Shown: piece by piece, positions 43,786-56,221 of the stretch
Numbering within the stretch: position 1 is the first letter of the stretch
How the letters are laid out: each line of letters opens with the position of its first letter
Assembly: GCA_025200525.1 (NCBI GenBank)
Contig: JANUSC010000391.1
Coordinates: 62,001-126,000, forward strand
Direction of reading: 5' to 3'
Origin: Camellia lanceoleosa
Lineage: Eukaryota > Streptophyta > Magnoliopsida > Ericales > Theaceae
DNA: 64,000 nucleotides
The notes under the pieces: model-generated
What the model was told of the DNA's origin: nothing
Seen by the model: the letters and a program-made list of their open reading frames with translations, nothing else
Database searches by the model: none
Program-made: the position numbers and the translations under genes

Positions 43786-46700
43786 TGTAGACGCGCCCGT
43801 GGGCTTCCATCTAACAGTTCAAGGACTCGATTTGCGTCGGTTCTAAATCTTGAACCAAAGAGTCCAAATCCGGCAAATCGTTTGAGAAAACATATTTTTG
43901 AAAAAGTAGTGCCAAACATGGACTGCTTTGCCAGATTACAGAGTCGCCACCTAAATATTTTAAAATATGGGAAATTTAGGAAACCCTGACTCGGGGCCGA
44001 AGGCCACTTGTCCGTCATCACCAAAGTGGTCTTGGCTCGGGAGCTTGGGTACGATCGGGGAAGGTCAGCTATGAGCATTCTTTGTTCGTCCGAAGACCGG
44101 CCTCTACTAACCGTGATATCCGTTTTTGAAAACTTTGTGTTCTTATTCCGGTTATTAACCTAGAATTACTATGTGATGCGCACAACACAAAAGTATAGAC
44201 TAGATTTCCTAACTTGGAAATAAACATTGCATACCTGTTTTGTCTCGAAAAACGTGTTAGATTTTGCTACTCGCAAGTAGGCTAAAATACGGATTTCAAT
44301 GAGTTGTTCCAACTCAGGCAATCCAACCTCCACCCACAGGCATTCAAATAGTTTATCTCACATAAGCACTTAGCCGCATGGCAAGCATATTGTCATGGCA
44401 ACATTCACACGCATGTGGTATGCTAAAGCGTAAATACTTACATCGACTGTACAAAACAAGAAACTAGTTAGCAAACATGCATGACCTAGTTCATGTTAAG
44501 TGGCTAATGCAACACAGGCATAGATGCAATCTAGAGTAGGCTCGGCTAACCCTAGACATGGCATGTGAAATGCACGAGTAGCACGTATTCAATTTGGAAT
44601 TGAAAATTGCAATACAGTTTGTATGATGTACCGAGCCCGGTGCATGTCAACAAATGCATGGATGCACGCATACATTCCATAAGGTATGCTAAGATAGAAA
44701 TGCCCTAATCTACCATCGAAAGCGGGTAAATAAAAGGGATGGAAAGAAATGGGGGTTTGGAAGACATACACCCACTCACACACACTTATTACAATTTTGC
44801 CCTCACTCGGAGGGACCGAAAGAATATACAAATTAATTAACTACGCAAGCTAATTAAAAATATTACAAATCAACTAAATTAATTAAATAAAATAATTAAT
44901 CTAATTAAACAGTAAATCGCCCCGGGATGAGGGCCAAATGCAAAGACGCGCCAGACTAGTTTTAATCGACTGCCGTGCATGATTGCCTCTGTTTCCCCTG
45001 CTATCCTCCTCAGAAAATTGCCAAAGTCCCAGGAGTGCCTCTCAGGGCACTGGGGATCACCACCGGCTGAGAAGATCAGCCACCGGCTGAAGGAGGAGGC
45101 CACCGGCACAAAATAAAGCCATCGGCCGAAATTGACCGGCCGACACTAAATAGTGCCTACCGCACTTAACACTGCAGAACTCCGCAACCCACAAAGAAGA
45201 GAGGACAACAACATGCATGGCAATGTGATTCAAGGTATTTATGCACTATACACACCCCTTATCATGTTATTGATTCAAAAGGGCATGTGCCTCAATTCCC
45301 GGGCCACCAATCGCGCATTTCCATGCGTGATGGCCCAAGGAACAAAGTGTGCAACTTTGACTTCAAATGCATGCAATGCAAACAAGTCAAAGTCCCAATC
45401 CCTATCACCAAGTCAAGGGACAAGGAATGCATGTTGATGCAATGCAACCTAGTCATGTTATCCAGCATACAACATGGACTATGCAATATACCTATGCAAG
45501 CATACAAGCAAGCATACAAGACAAGCACGCAAACCAATGAAAGGATGGTCTTACACATGAATTAGGCAACTCAAATAGTCCTAAAATCAGTGGCCAAAGT
45601 GCCTAAAAATGGAGACTAAACAAACGCACACACATGCAAGTGTTATGATCCAAACCTTAAGCATGAACATGGCAACTCTCAAGCACACTTAAAGAGACCA
45701 AACATAGACAATGAGCATGCATTGTAAAGCTCTGAAATATATGCAAAACATGGTGCCAAACCAAGTCGAAGATAGACCAAACAAAGCATGCAAATGGTCT
45801 AAGGCTTAAAGCTAGTCAAAGAGGCTTTGAACTAAACTTATGCAAGGCGATTATGGCATGCACTAAACAACTAAAAACAGGTTTTTAGTATGTTAAAACA
45901 AAGCCAAATGGCTACTTAGATGGCATCTAAGAGGCTTAAGCACAAGGGCATGCAACATGACCAATGAATGAGGCATTCAATACATGCTTTCAAAGCATTA
46001 AAGAGGCAACTAAGGTGAGCATACAAGCACATCAAGAGGTCTGAAATAACATGCTAAATGGTTCCAAACCATCAAAAATGAAGCAAGCAAGGCCTACTAC
46101 ACACTTGTGCTCTTAAGGCCAACAAGCCAAATGTAAAGAGGCTACAATATACATGCTAAGATTGACCAAAATGACTATGGACAGAGCTAAAACATGTCAA
46201 AATAAGCATACATGCTTCATGGATCTAGGCCTAAAACATGCTAGAAAGAAGGCATACAAACTTAGAGCAAGTTAAGGGACTATTATGGCATTACAAAGCA
46301 ACTATGCAAGGCATGAAAGGGGTGCTAAAACCAACTTAAAACAGAGTTTAATCATGGCATAATAGGCATGAAAAACAGCCAAAACATGTTCAACACACAA
46401 CCAAACATGGTGCTCCTTTGGAGGCCAAAACTTGCCCTTTTCAAGGACATCAAGGAGAGGGGGTGACCCCCTTCTTTTGGAGACTTCAAGGCACCATCTC
46501 CACCACTGAAATCCCTCAAGATTTTAGTGGTGGAGAGGCCCAAGCACCAAAGTCTCGGAGCTCTCACAAAATGGCCTAAAATGGGGCCTTTTCAAGGCCT
46601 AAGGGTGGTCAAACCTGCCCAAACCACCAAGCACTCTTAATAAACAATGAAGAGGCTTAAAAAATAGAACTTTTATGTGTTAATCACTAAGCACAAAAAC

Positions 46701-46975
46701 AGCTCTAAAGCAAGTAGAAATGGAGTGCAAGAATGGGGAAAAAAGGACTAGTTGGCTCACCCTTGTAGACCTCTTCACCAAGCTTGATGTTGTTGCTTCC
46801 TTGAGCTCCAAACCAGTCAAAAATCTCAAGAACAAGCTCTGATCTTTGAGAACACCAAGAAAAGGTGAAAGACTAGGTGTTTAGGTGCAATAATGTGAAC
46901 TAAAACACCTAGAACACAAAGGAAAAGAGAGAGATAGGATGTGTATCTATCCTAACCCTAAAAACTAGAGCTTGG
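43786..46975 (-). mobile_element. 3' LTR of A2, truncated at its start
   Basis: Matches 57795-60965 of the full LTR. At 46975/46976 it jumps to internal sequence corresponding to A1 8282, deleting about 938 bp of internal DNA and 520 bp of LTR including the promoter. Only GG is shared at the breakpoint. Confidence 0.87.
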
Positions 46976-47469
46976 AAAGGCGCAAGCCATAGATGGAAGA
47001 TGATGCAGTGGATGCATGCAACTAAAATGCAATGGAGTGGATATTTACAGAAAATGCATGACATATGCACTATACTACAATGACGATGCATGACGCATGC
47101 ATGTTCTTTTTTTGATTTTGAATTTTTTGAAATGCATGACATAGGCAGTATTAATAGATGATGCATGTTAATGCAGTATGATACAATGGCTGTGATTGCG
47201 ATTTTCCCTATCTTACCAACAGGGCGATACACTAGTTTGGTTCAGTATCCAGAATTGAGGCGTAAACACACCGCCTCAACCTTTGGGGCTTCCATACAGA
47301 TTTCAAGCCGAGGGTACACCCCCTGGGTATTTAAACCAGACTTTAGTCTCGGAAATCCTGAACCTTTGCGTTCTAGGCATAAGCCGTTCAAACTCTAGTT
47401 TTCACCATCCCCATTGGTCTCCCAGGAACTCACCGCAAACACAGACAGGTGGCTTTACCAGACCACCGA

Positions 47470-48290
47470 AAGTCGTTCGGGGACGACAAACACTGAAGGA
47501 ATTGCACCCTCAGAGGATTTAAGGTCTCCTAGACCGGGATGCAAATATGGCGAAGGTTTCGCACCCTCCAAGGATTTAAGGTCTCCTAGATCGTACGTGT
47601 TTAAGGTCTCGTCAGACCCGGGGGGCAATGATGAGGCGTGCGAAACAACGCGATGGAATGCATGCCAAATGCAATGAGGTGCACCTTAATGCACCGAAGG
47701 TCTTGCACCTCCCGAGGATTTAACGTCTCCTAGATCGTGCGTGTTTAAGGTCTCGCCAGACCAGGCGGGGCAACTGTTACACAACACTTTAAGTGCATGC
47801 GATGCAAATGAGACACGCATGCGGATGCAAATGGGGCGAATGAGACGTGCGTGTCTCAAAAGATGGAAAATGGAGTGCAATGAGGTACACGTGCCTCAAA
47901 GGATGGAAAATAAAGTGCAATGAGGGTGCGCTAAACGGCGCGATGAAATGCATGCCAAATGCAATGAGGGGTGACTTACCACCCCGAAGGTCTTGCACCT
48001 CCCGAGGATTTAAGGTCTCCTAGACCACGCGTGTTTAAGGCCTCGCCAGACCGGCTTTGGGGTAATGCACGATAATGCAAACGGAGTATGTGCACCAATG
48101 CACCGAAAGTCTTGCACCCTCCGAGGATTTAAGGTCTCCTAGACCGGGCGTGTTTAAGGTCCCGCCGAATCCAAGGGGCAATCGTTATAAAGCGTAAATG
48201 CATGATGCTGCTGAATAAAGCGCTGCGGCAATGCAAATAAGCGGTTTAAGGTCTCGCATCACTGCGTGTTTTGGTCCCCCGCGACCGTCT
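47470..48290 (-). repeat. GGTCTAGGAGACC-type units (A2)
   Basis: Five or more copies of GGATTTAA(G/C)GTCTCCTAGA on the plus strand (about 47514, 47572, 47716, 48005, 48123), interleaved with GTTTAAGGTCTCG phrases. Confidence 0.8.
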
Positions 48291-48309
48291 TTGTAAATGA
48301 AATGCTCAT

Positions 48310-48725
48310 GAGGCACGATACCTCATTTGATGGAAAATGAGATGCAAAACGAGGCACACGCATTCTCGAGATGCAATGAAATGCAAAATGAGATGCAAAA
48401 CGAGGCACACGCATTCTCGAGATGCAATGAAATGCAAATGAGATGCAAAACGAGGCACACGCATTCTCGAGATGCAATGAAATGCAAAATGAGATGCAAA
48501 ACGAGGCACACGTACCTCGAGATGCAATGAAATGCAAAATGAGGCACACATACCTCATTGATGGGAAATGGAATGCAAAACAAGGCACACGTACCTCGAG
48601 ATGAAATGAAATGCAAAATGAGGCACACATACCTCATTGATGGGAAATGGAATGCAAAACGAGGCACACGTACCTCGAAATGCAATGAAATGCAAAATGA
48701 GGCACGTATACCTCATTGAATGGAA
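48310..48725 (-). repeat. 80-bp and ~50-bp tandem units (A2)
   Basis: Four ~50-bp units with GAGGCACACGCATTCTCGAG or close variants are followed by about three 80-bp units with GAGGCACACGTACCTCGA. The short unit looks like a shortened form of the long one. Confidence 0.85.
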
Positions 48726-49029
48726 AATGATGCAAGCGTGACACACATGTCACACGAAAAATGCAAGACAGTGTAAGTCACAAGGGACGTGCAAGACGGC
48801 ACGACGCGACGCACTAGACAATGCGGTGGATGCGTGTAATGCACACGGGGCAACTTTTGAATCTTATAAAAGACAAAAGGATACGAAAGGATACAATCTT
48901 TGCTTGAATTTGACTGTTACGCACAGTAGACACGGTCCGAAGTCAAAACGGAGGCCGGTTGAGCATCGGGGGTGCATTTTCTTGCACTTTCTTGAGCTAT
49001 GAAGACCCAAAACTCTTCAATTTGCCAAA

Positions 49030-49200
49030 ACAAGGCCTTGGGAACACCACCGGCCGGATTAAGAGGCCACCGGCTGGCCACCGGCTGCAGAAAATGTTCA
49101 TCGGCACAATATTGTGCCGACCGGCACAAAATAGTGCTGACCGGCCAAAAGTAGCTGATCGGGGGCAGTTTTGCCATTTTGCTTCGGGTCTTTTAAAATA
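49030..49200 (+). promoter_or_regulatory. Promoter region of the A2 PMD gene
   Basis: CCACCGGC(C/T)G words (49038-49090), CATCGGCACAATATTGTGCCG (49101-49121) and CGGCACAAAATAGTGCTGACC (about 49122-49142) precede TTTTAAAATA at 49191-49200, about 360 nt before the ATG. A pyrimidine-rich leader (CTCTCTCTCT near 49250) follows. It has the same order as in LTR A. Confidence 0.6.
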
Positions 49201-49558
49201 GGGCTTGAAACCCTATTTCTTCACTTTGCCTCCGCCGAAAATCTTCCCTCTCTCTCTCTAGCGTGTCTTTTCCTCCTCAATCGCTCATTTCCTCACGTTT
49301 TAGGCTCGATTTCGTCGTTCGATTCGCGATATTCTTCGCGTTTCGGATATTTTGAACCGATTGAAATCTCATTTCGGGATCTCTTTTGCTATCTTCGCCT
49401 TTTCGAGATTGTTCCCCTTGATTTTCTCTACATTCCCGTGTATTTTCATCTCCCGGCCTTTCCGGCCATTTCCGGCCCTCTCGGGGTCGACCTTTTCGGT
49501 TGACTTTTCGTATTCCGCCCCGGTTTTCCTTTCCCGACTATTTTTCACTACCACTACC

Positions 49559-52500
49559 ATGGCAGACGACGTTCCACACGTCGGGACTCCCCCGGATCAC
49601 GAGATGGATCCCGGGGTTGAGCTCCTCCCGCTGAGCGAGCGACCATTCGACCCGGCGACCTACCGCCCGGCCATTCACGTGCTTCCGCCAGATGGACTCC
49701 GCCACTTCCGTGGTTTTGACAGGGCTCTGGACCCGGAGCTTCTGCTACGCGAGCCGACCTCGTATCTATGCTTTGGCGCTTCCGAGGTAACCCTTTTCTT
49801 TGTTTTACTTTCTGCAATGTAGAATCAGAACGCCAACCGCCATAGCCGACATAACCTTTAATTGCTTAGCTCGATACATCGCATCAGAAGTTGATTGTAG
49901 ACAAACTTACAACTGATGTCTGCTTAGGACCGACACACATGCGCACACACTACACTAGCCTGAATCACCCAAACACGGCACACCGCATTTCACTGCACAT
50001 TCACCGATATCTGGTACTTATTTGAATCTGAAAACCTGCACACATGCTAGATTTATACTGAATTGAACCACTCAGACACGCTGCCGTATCACATGCTGTA
50101 GTTCACTGTAGGCACACTATGACCCGATATCTGCTTGAATCTGAAAAATGTGCACACATGCACCATATCTGTGTGCTGACCTTCACAAACATACGGACAC
50201 GTCACAGGCCGTAGTCTACCATAGTATGCTGAAACCTGATATCTGCTTGAATCTGAAAAATGTGCACACATGCACCATATTTACACTGCACCACTGACGC
50301 ACCACATATTGTAGTTTACTGTAAGCACACCGGCACCCAGTTTCTGTTTGAATCTGAGAAACGTGCACGCATGCTAGATTTGTATCGATTTTAACATGTT
50401 TCCTCAGAACTGTACATTTCATATTGCTTTGCAACTATTTGTTTGAAAACAGAGAGATTCCCATACCATCCGCGGGTATGGGTATGTTGCTGCGCGAGAT
50501 TGGTACTTGGAGCTTCCCGAGGCGGTTCGACGCATCGTGGATGATGCGGGCTTCGGTTCTTTCTACAGGGGCCTGACCCGGCTTACTGCCTGCAGGCCTC
50601 TTCTAGTTGCCCTAGCAGAGAGGTGGTGGGACACCACCGATTCATTTCACCTATCGGCGACTGGGGACATGACGATGACCCCTTACGATTTCTCGGTGCT
50701 CACCGGCATCGGGGTAGGGGGTGATCTGATTCCCTTTGATACAGACATGGATTAGTGGACCGCTGCTCAGATCTATCTGCTTGGCGAGGCGCCACCTCTT
50801 GCACGTCCAGGTTTCGTCCGCTACTCATGGTTCGAGGTGCGCGTGCGACCTTTCTTGCCGACGCCCTGGCGACCGAGGCGGCCGAGAGCAAGATGCGCTG
50901 CTTTTGATGTTCTTGCTAGGGACCACCCTATTCACCGACCGGGCGAACACTGCGGCGCTCGCCACTCGTGGCATCGTGGACGCCCCGACATTTTGGCGCT
51001 TTTGATTGGGGTGGCGCTACCGCCACTTTACGGGTATATGAGCTCGGTCTCCGTGGCGTGGGCGCTGTTTCGGAGGCTACTAGCGAGCTTGGGAGGTACG
51101 CCTTCTTTTTTCTTTACATTTTCGTTCAGATTTCGCATTACATCGCACACACCGTAGTCTGCTTTACACGGATCAGATATCGCATACCACGGCACACACA
51201 TACTTTGCTTTTACACCGCAAGACACCGCTTCACACTGTACACTCTGCTCAATGCACCGCACAACACATGGCTATGCTATTTCTGCTTTACTCAGATTCT
51301 CGCTCGATAAATGTTCGACATCCGCCTTGCTTGTGTGGGTTTATGCCTATTTTCCTGTGCCGAGCCAAGACGAGACGGAGACTCCTCTAGTCGTCCCCTT
51401 CTCACGCCGTTATGATGGGAGGTGCACACGGCGACCTCGGGATACCTTCAGCTTCTTCCGTCGCTATTTTGACACCATCACCCCTGCTGAGGTATGTTTT
51501 ACTTACAGTTCATTTAAGCTTCACTTTTCCACTGTATATTTGCAATATCAGTAGGTAACAAACTGTATTTCAATTTCAGATCACCTGGCGGCCATGGGCT
51601 CCTCTGCCAGCGATAGTGCGAGATCGGTTTGCCGGCGCGATCGAGACTTCGCGTTACTGGATTTTGCTAGAGGGCCCTGTCTGTCGAGCTTGGTACCTGG
51701 GTGAGCACTTCTTGCATCAGACCTCAGGGTTACCTGAGCAGATAGTCCCGGAGCATCCCCCTGAGCATTTGAGGGACACCGAGCGTTTCTCCGCTGAGCA
51801 GATGGCGGACTACACCATCGGCTGGGAGGCAGAAGGCTTCAGGGGCGAGGGCGACTACTCAGAGTACGTCCGGACCTTCATCATGCGGCATTTGAGCGGT
51901 GGTCGCCGAGCTGAGCCAGAGAGACCTGCGGCGCCGGCGGCTAGGGCAGAGGTGGGAGCAGGAGCGGGATCGTCATAGAGAGCTCGAGCTCGCGACAGGA
52001 GGGGAGTGCAGAGGGGACGAGGGACGGGCTGGCCCGCTCTGCCTATCGTGCTGACATACAGGGGGCAGAGTGGAGAGACCTACCAGATCCCTTTTGCTCC
52101 TCCCCCGGCTGGTCATGAGTTGGCTGGTATTCCTGACTTGCCTCCAGTATGTATTACTGCATTTCTGATCATTTAATTTCGTCAGTTCATTTGATATTCC
52201 TCGTAATATTGATGTATCTAATACTTTTGCGTGCTTCCTCGAGTACACCCGGCATCAAGGAGTCAATGCCTCCATGGCGGGGATGTTGCAGCGGAACTTT
52301 GAGTTCTTAGCCTTCTACGGCCTTCCGGTATGTTTTCTCTGACATAGTTCCAAACTATATACAAACTGCTTCGCATAATCTGATGCACGACACAACGTCT
52401 GATAAACTGTTCACTACATTCACACACTGTATTCATACACGCTTCAGACCGATAAACCGCCACGGCATTTACACATCACTCATACATCGCATTCTACATC

Positions 52501-52939
52501 GATAAACCGCCACGGCATTCACACATCAGACTCATACAATGCATTCTCAGACGATAAATCGCTCACCAGATTCACACATCAGACTCATACACGTGATTCT
52601 CGCAGACTGATTAACTGCTTCAAGTGTACTAATGCATTTGCCTTTTGTACTTTTCAGCCTCCCTTCCCGATTCCTCCCGTGGGTGGCGGCGCTCCATCTG
52701 GACCTCCCATTTCTACTCGGGATGGCAGGATATTCCCCCGCACCAGAGGGGGGCGTGGCCATGTGGGGAGCAGCTCACAGGCTCCAGTTGCAGGGGATGG
52801 CGAGTCGGAGGCGGAGGCCTCTGAGGAGGAGGCCGGGGGCAGCTCGGGCTCGGGCTCCGACAGCGACACTTCTGACGATGCTCCTGTGCTTCTGCCCAGG
52901 AAGAGGGCGAGGACGGATCCCCCGGCGCGAGGCCATTGA
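49559..52939 (+). pseudogene. Plant mobile domain (PMD) gene of element A2, six exons
   Basis: Exons: 49559-49786, 50453-51095, about 51337-51491, 51580-52146, about 52233-52327 and 52658-52939. Exon 1 starts MADDVPHVGTPPDHEMDPGV. Exon 2 has the PMD core: ARDWYLELPEAV, ERWWDTTDSFHLSATGDMTM, VLTGIGVGG. Exon 4 begins ITWRPWAPLPA and contains EQMADYTIGWEAEGF and an RGR-rich end. Exon 5 is SMAGMLQRNFEFLAFYGLP. Exon 6 is acidic (SEAEASEEEAGG) and ends PRKRARTDPPARGH, a likely nuclear signal. Damage: TAG at 50753-50755, a small deletion after 50836, the 1-nt loss shared with A1, TAG at 51976-51978, and lost AG acceptors before exons 3 and 5. It reads against the retrotransposon. A recent ancestor was probably functional. 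Confidence 0.82.
49790..50450. repeat. Degenerate ~130-bp tandem repeats in PMD intron 1 (A2)
   Basis: GATATCTG(C/G)TTGAATCTGAAAA and GTGCACACATGC recur near 50120, 50240, 50345 and 50015. Counterpart of A1 5340-5780. Confidence 0.65.
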
Positions 52940-53756
52940 TGATGATTACAGACTTCTGCTGTTTTTCTTTCATTTTTTTTTTTTTTTACTTTTCTCTTTT
53001 TGGTAGATAAAGTACTATGTACTGCCGCAGGCAGATTTTGCTTTTCTCAAACTTTGTATTTGAAAAGATTATATGGGATGGAACAAACTTTTTATCTGAA
53101 AAAGAATGTTATATCTGTACATACCTGCATTTTTCATACTTTGCACCGCATGGCATCATATTACACCTCAAATGTAAATGATATTGATCATTGTCCAAAA
53201 TCGCACTCAAGACTGTACTAATCAGATAACCAACCAACTAAACAGCAAAACAGCTCATACAAATCCCTGCTTAATCCGAACACACAGCCCATACTCTGCT
53301 GGGGACTAATCTGCTGGGGATTGATCTGCTGGGGATTGATCTGCCTTTAGCCCATAACGCAGCATTTGGTTCATTCTGCACACAGCAAACTCTGAACAAA
53401 TAGCCCCGATCTGACGAGACGGATCACAAAGCTGACACGATTGCAGTTGAAACACAGTCGGATGTCCCAAATTTTCCCTTTCCTTCTCTTGCTTTGCACG
53501 GATGTAGAGAATGGCACAGCATTCTGAGCACAAGCGATTGCTTTTCGAAGAGGATGGGTTTTCAACCGGGGTATCGAGCCTACCATAGAACACGGCGAGA
53601 CAGACCCAAACAAAGAAACAAAAGGCGCATGACCCATCACAACGAGACACACTTGGAAAAGACTCAAAGCCAATACCAAGGTCGACAAATCAAAAGACGC
53701 AACACACGGACATGTTTACAACAAAGACCTCAAATTCCGAGGAGCCAAATCCTCCG
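52940..53756. other. 3' flank of A2 PMD gene with PBS-like array
   Basis: Non-coding. A T-rich 3' UTR-like stretch lies at 52960-53000. At 53292-53336 three 15-bp units of (A/C)TCTGCTGGGGA occur, the first giving ACTCTGCTGGGGA, which equals 13 bases of the element's PBS. No conserved gene is seen. Confidence 0.6.
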
Positions 53757-53900
53757 GGTATTATTCCCACCCTTTCTGATTTGTGATACTCGCATCGCTC
53801 GGCCCTCAGGCTCGGTTTTTCTCACAAAACCCTTTTCTTCACTTTTCTCTCAGCTTACTCCTCTCTATTCTTTATTCTCTCATTTTCAATCCCTCCCCGG
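53757..53900 (+). pseudogene. Relic intron of a lost DUF7745-like gene (A2)
   Basis: GGCCCTCAGGCTC(G/A)GTTTTTCT and CTCTCTATTCTTTATTCTCTCATTTT are shared with the DUF7745-like intron of B (31256-31401, minus). Exons on either side are absent. Counterpart of A1 1955-2094. Confidence 0.6.
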
Positions 53901-55130
53901 GGTGATTGACGAGTAAACGAGAGGTTGTGGGTTCACGCCCGATACAGCTAGCTCACGGCTATTCCTTCTGGTGGATAGGGTGCCTTGCTAGCAAGCATAT
54001 TAACGGGGGGAAGGCAGAAGACCTGACTCAATCGTGCCCCTAGTTCGTCATTTTGACCATTTTTTTGTTGTTTCTTTCTAAAACAGTTTTGATCAAAGAT
54101 GAGAGTTGGATGAGCACACTTATTCAATTTTTGATTTGAAAATCATGCGAATCAGGCTATGAGCACTGAAAATTTTCCTTTTTGGGTCCAAACATGGTCC
54201 AATTTTGAAAATGAAACAGTTTTCGAGAAAATAAGTCAACCTCAGTGAAAATTTTCAAAAACTATTTTTGCAAACAATCAACGTTCAACGAGCGCGAAAC
54301 TTACCCTCGAGATGCGCAACCTCGGATCGGGTACGATGGAAAATTGCCCCTGGCTTAAAAGGGGGATAAGGCAACGGAAAGTTGCCCCTGGTTTGGATGG
54401 TAACTCGGGGCAACTTATGGCAATGGATGGCAACGGAAAGTTGCCCCTTGTTTGGATGATGCCGCGGCATTTTTGTAAGTCAGTCCTCGTTGATGATGAT
54501 CGGACCCTCGGGCGCGGAGGAGTCGAAGACGGTTTGAATCAATATATGGACACAGTCACCTGGAAGGTGTTGGTGGTCGGACTTCAAGAGGAAGTTGGTC
54601 ACGTAATTCCAGGTCCCTCTAATCGAGATCTTGGATTCGGAGAAGGCAAAAGTGGTCGAAACCATGACATGGACTGAGACGCTATGGAAGCGTTGGGGGC
54701 TGGACTTCAAGATGAAGTTGCCTACGTATCCCAAACATGGGAATCAAGCCTTACGTAGTTCCGGTTAAGGTACACTCGGGTATTTTAACCTTCACTGTTT
54801 ACGCTCTAATTTTTGCCAAGGCGCCTGTCGCAGGTTTTCGACCTTGCGAGCTTTGTTTTTCTTTTCTTCTTTTTTTTCATTCTTTCTTTTTTTTGCATTT
54901 TTTCTTTCTTTTTCTTTCTTTTGTATTTTTTGTATTTTTTTTTTGTACTTTTTTCTTTTTTTCTTTTGCTTCTTTTTCTTCTTTTCTTCTTTCTTTGCTC
55001 TAACTTTTGCCTGGGCCGCCCTTCCGGGTTTTCGGTCCAGCGAGCCTCTCAAAGGGTAAAAGTGTAGCAAGCCCATGCCAAATGGTTTTGAGGTTGAAGC
55101 CTCTCCGTATCTAGGAGAGCGACTGTTGTA
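53901..55130. other. Non-coding stretch of A2 between relic intron and pol fossil
   Basis: Inverted counterpart of A1 780-1950. It contains the GGCAAC-N5-GTTGCC hairpins (54370-54386, 54429-54445), the post-integrase block at 54690-54850 and the pyrimidine run at 54855-55010. No gene is supported; the long frames across the pyrimidine run are low-complexity. Confidence 0.65.
54855..55010. repeat. T/C-only low-complexity tract
   Basis: Inverted counterpart of the purine tract at 842-1010 in A1. Confidence 0.85.
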
Positions 55131-56160
55131 TTGACTTGCAGAAGAATTCATCACGGTTGCTTCTCGAGCTTTGCTTAGTGGGATCTGATCTTCCTAATCG
55201 GATTTTGATGCCTCTTGCTCGAGGGCTGCCTCGAATTGGGCCACACAGGCGTTTCATGGCACTGGATGTTTTGAACAGATTCCGGTTTGCAACAGATGAA
55301 TCGAAACTCGAGACTGGGAGCGATCCTGGGCTGCACCATCTCAAGAGCGGTTCCACACAGGTCTTCGCGAGACTTGCGCAAAAACATTTTGTTTTTGAAA
55401 GTTTTTAAGGAAGCGACAAATCGCTCGTGTTGAAGATAGTGTGGAACTAGTCTGGATCAGGCCAGGGTCCTTCTCGGTGCTCATGCCGACAAGCATGATT
55501 TCATTCATTAAAAGCTTAGCAGGCCTCTCTTTCTCTTAAACTGATCAAAATTTTACAAAACCCGAGAATTACTTCCTCTTCGTTTTCATCACCGCAGTGT
55601 TTGAAAAAGGTTTTTTCTGAAAAGCTTAGGTCATTGTGACGATGTTTAAGGCACAAGAGTGTAGGAGAAATGCACTGTCGTTCCATCCAAATTCTCTGGC
55701 ACGGCTGGCTCGAATAGCAACAAATTCGGCCCATGATAGCCGTAGCTGTTTCGTTTAGATTTGTTGGCATAACTGGCTCCTCGGCAGAAACAAACTCAAA
55801 AAGCAAAAACAACTATTTGAAAGACAAAACAGTGTTTGAGGCAACAACCCTGAAATCACCTGGTATACTATACAAAAGGGACTGACTTGTTACAAAGAAG
55901 ACAGACTCAGAAGCAAAAGATCGACTCAATACAGAGACAGACTCAAAAACAAAACAAAAAGACCGACTCGACACCCAAGTCAGATTTACAAAATTAGCAT
56001 TGGCAGTGCTCAAAATGCGTGCAAACGCCACATCCAAAAATGTACCAAACACGCCTGACAGTCCAAATTTTTGATTACATACTTGCAGTATCTGTATCCT
56101 CGAAATCCAACAACTGAGTGGTGACGGACTTCGCTGAGGTAGGCGGGAGGATTACCTCGT
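55131..56160 (-). pseudogene. Gag-pol linker and RT N-terminal fossil of A2
   Basis: Minus-strand 55640-55380 corresponds to A1 255-515 and to B 26700-26940. From 55380 down to 55131 the sequence does not match RT, and the protein frames are not shared with B. 55650-56160 is decayed spacer between gag and the linker. Confidence 0.55.
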
Positions 56161-56221
56161 TGTCAATCAAGTCTTGTACCTCATGACGGAGGCAGAAGCA
56201 ATTATCAGTGGCATGGCCAGT

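Larger units (their letters stand above)
46976..48960. other. Repeat-rich non-coding region of A2
   Basis: Inverted counterpart of A1 6650-8282. GGTCTAGGAGACC-type units lie at 47470-48290 (more copies than A1). 80-bp and ~50-bp GAGATGCAATGAAATGCAAA units lie at 48310-48725. Open frames here follow the repeat period and are not genes. Confidence 0.7.

Noticed and set aside
48259..48685. Repetitive frames (FCISLHLE-type text) and 6914-7321 equivalents
   Set aside because: Generated by the 80-bp and 50-bp tandem repeats; different frames give similar peptides.
54792..55154. Lysine-rich and phenylalanine-rich frames
   Set aside because: Pure low-complexity A/G or T/C tract.
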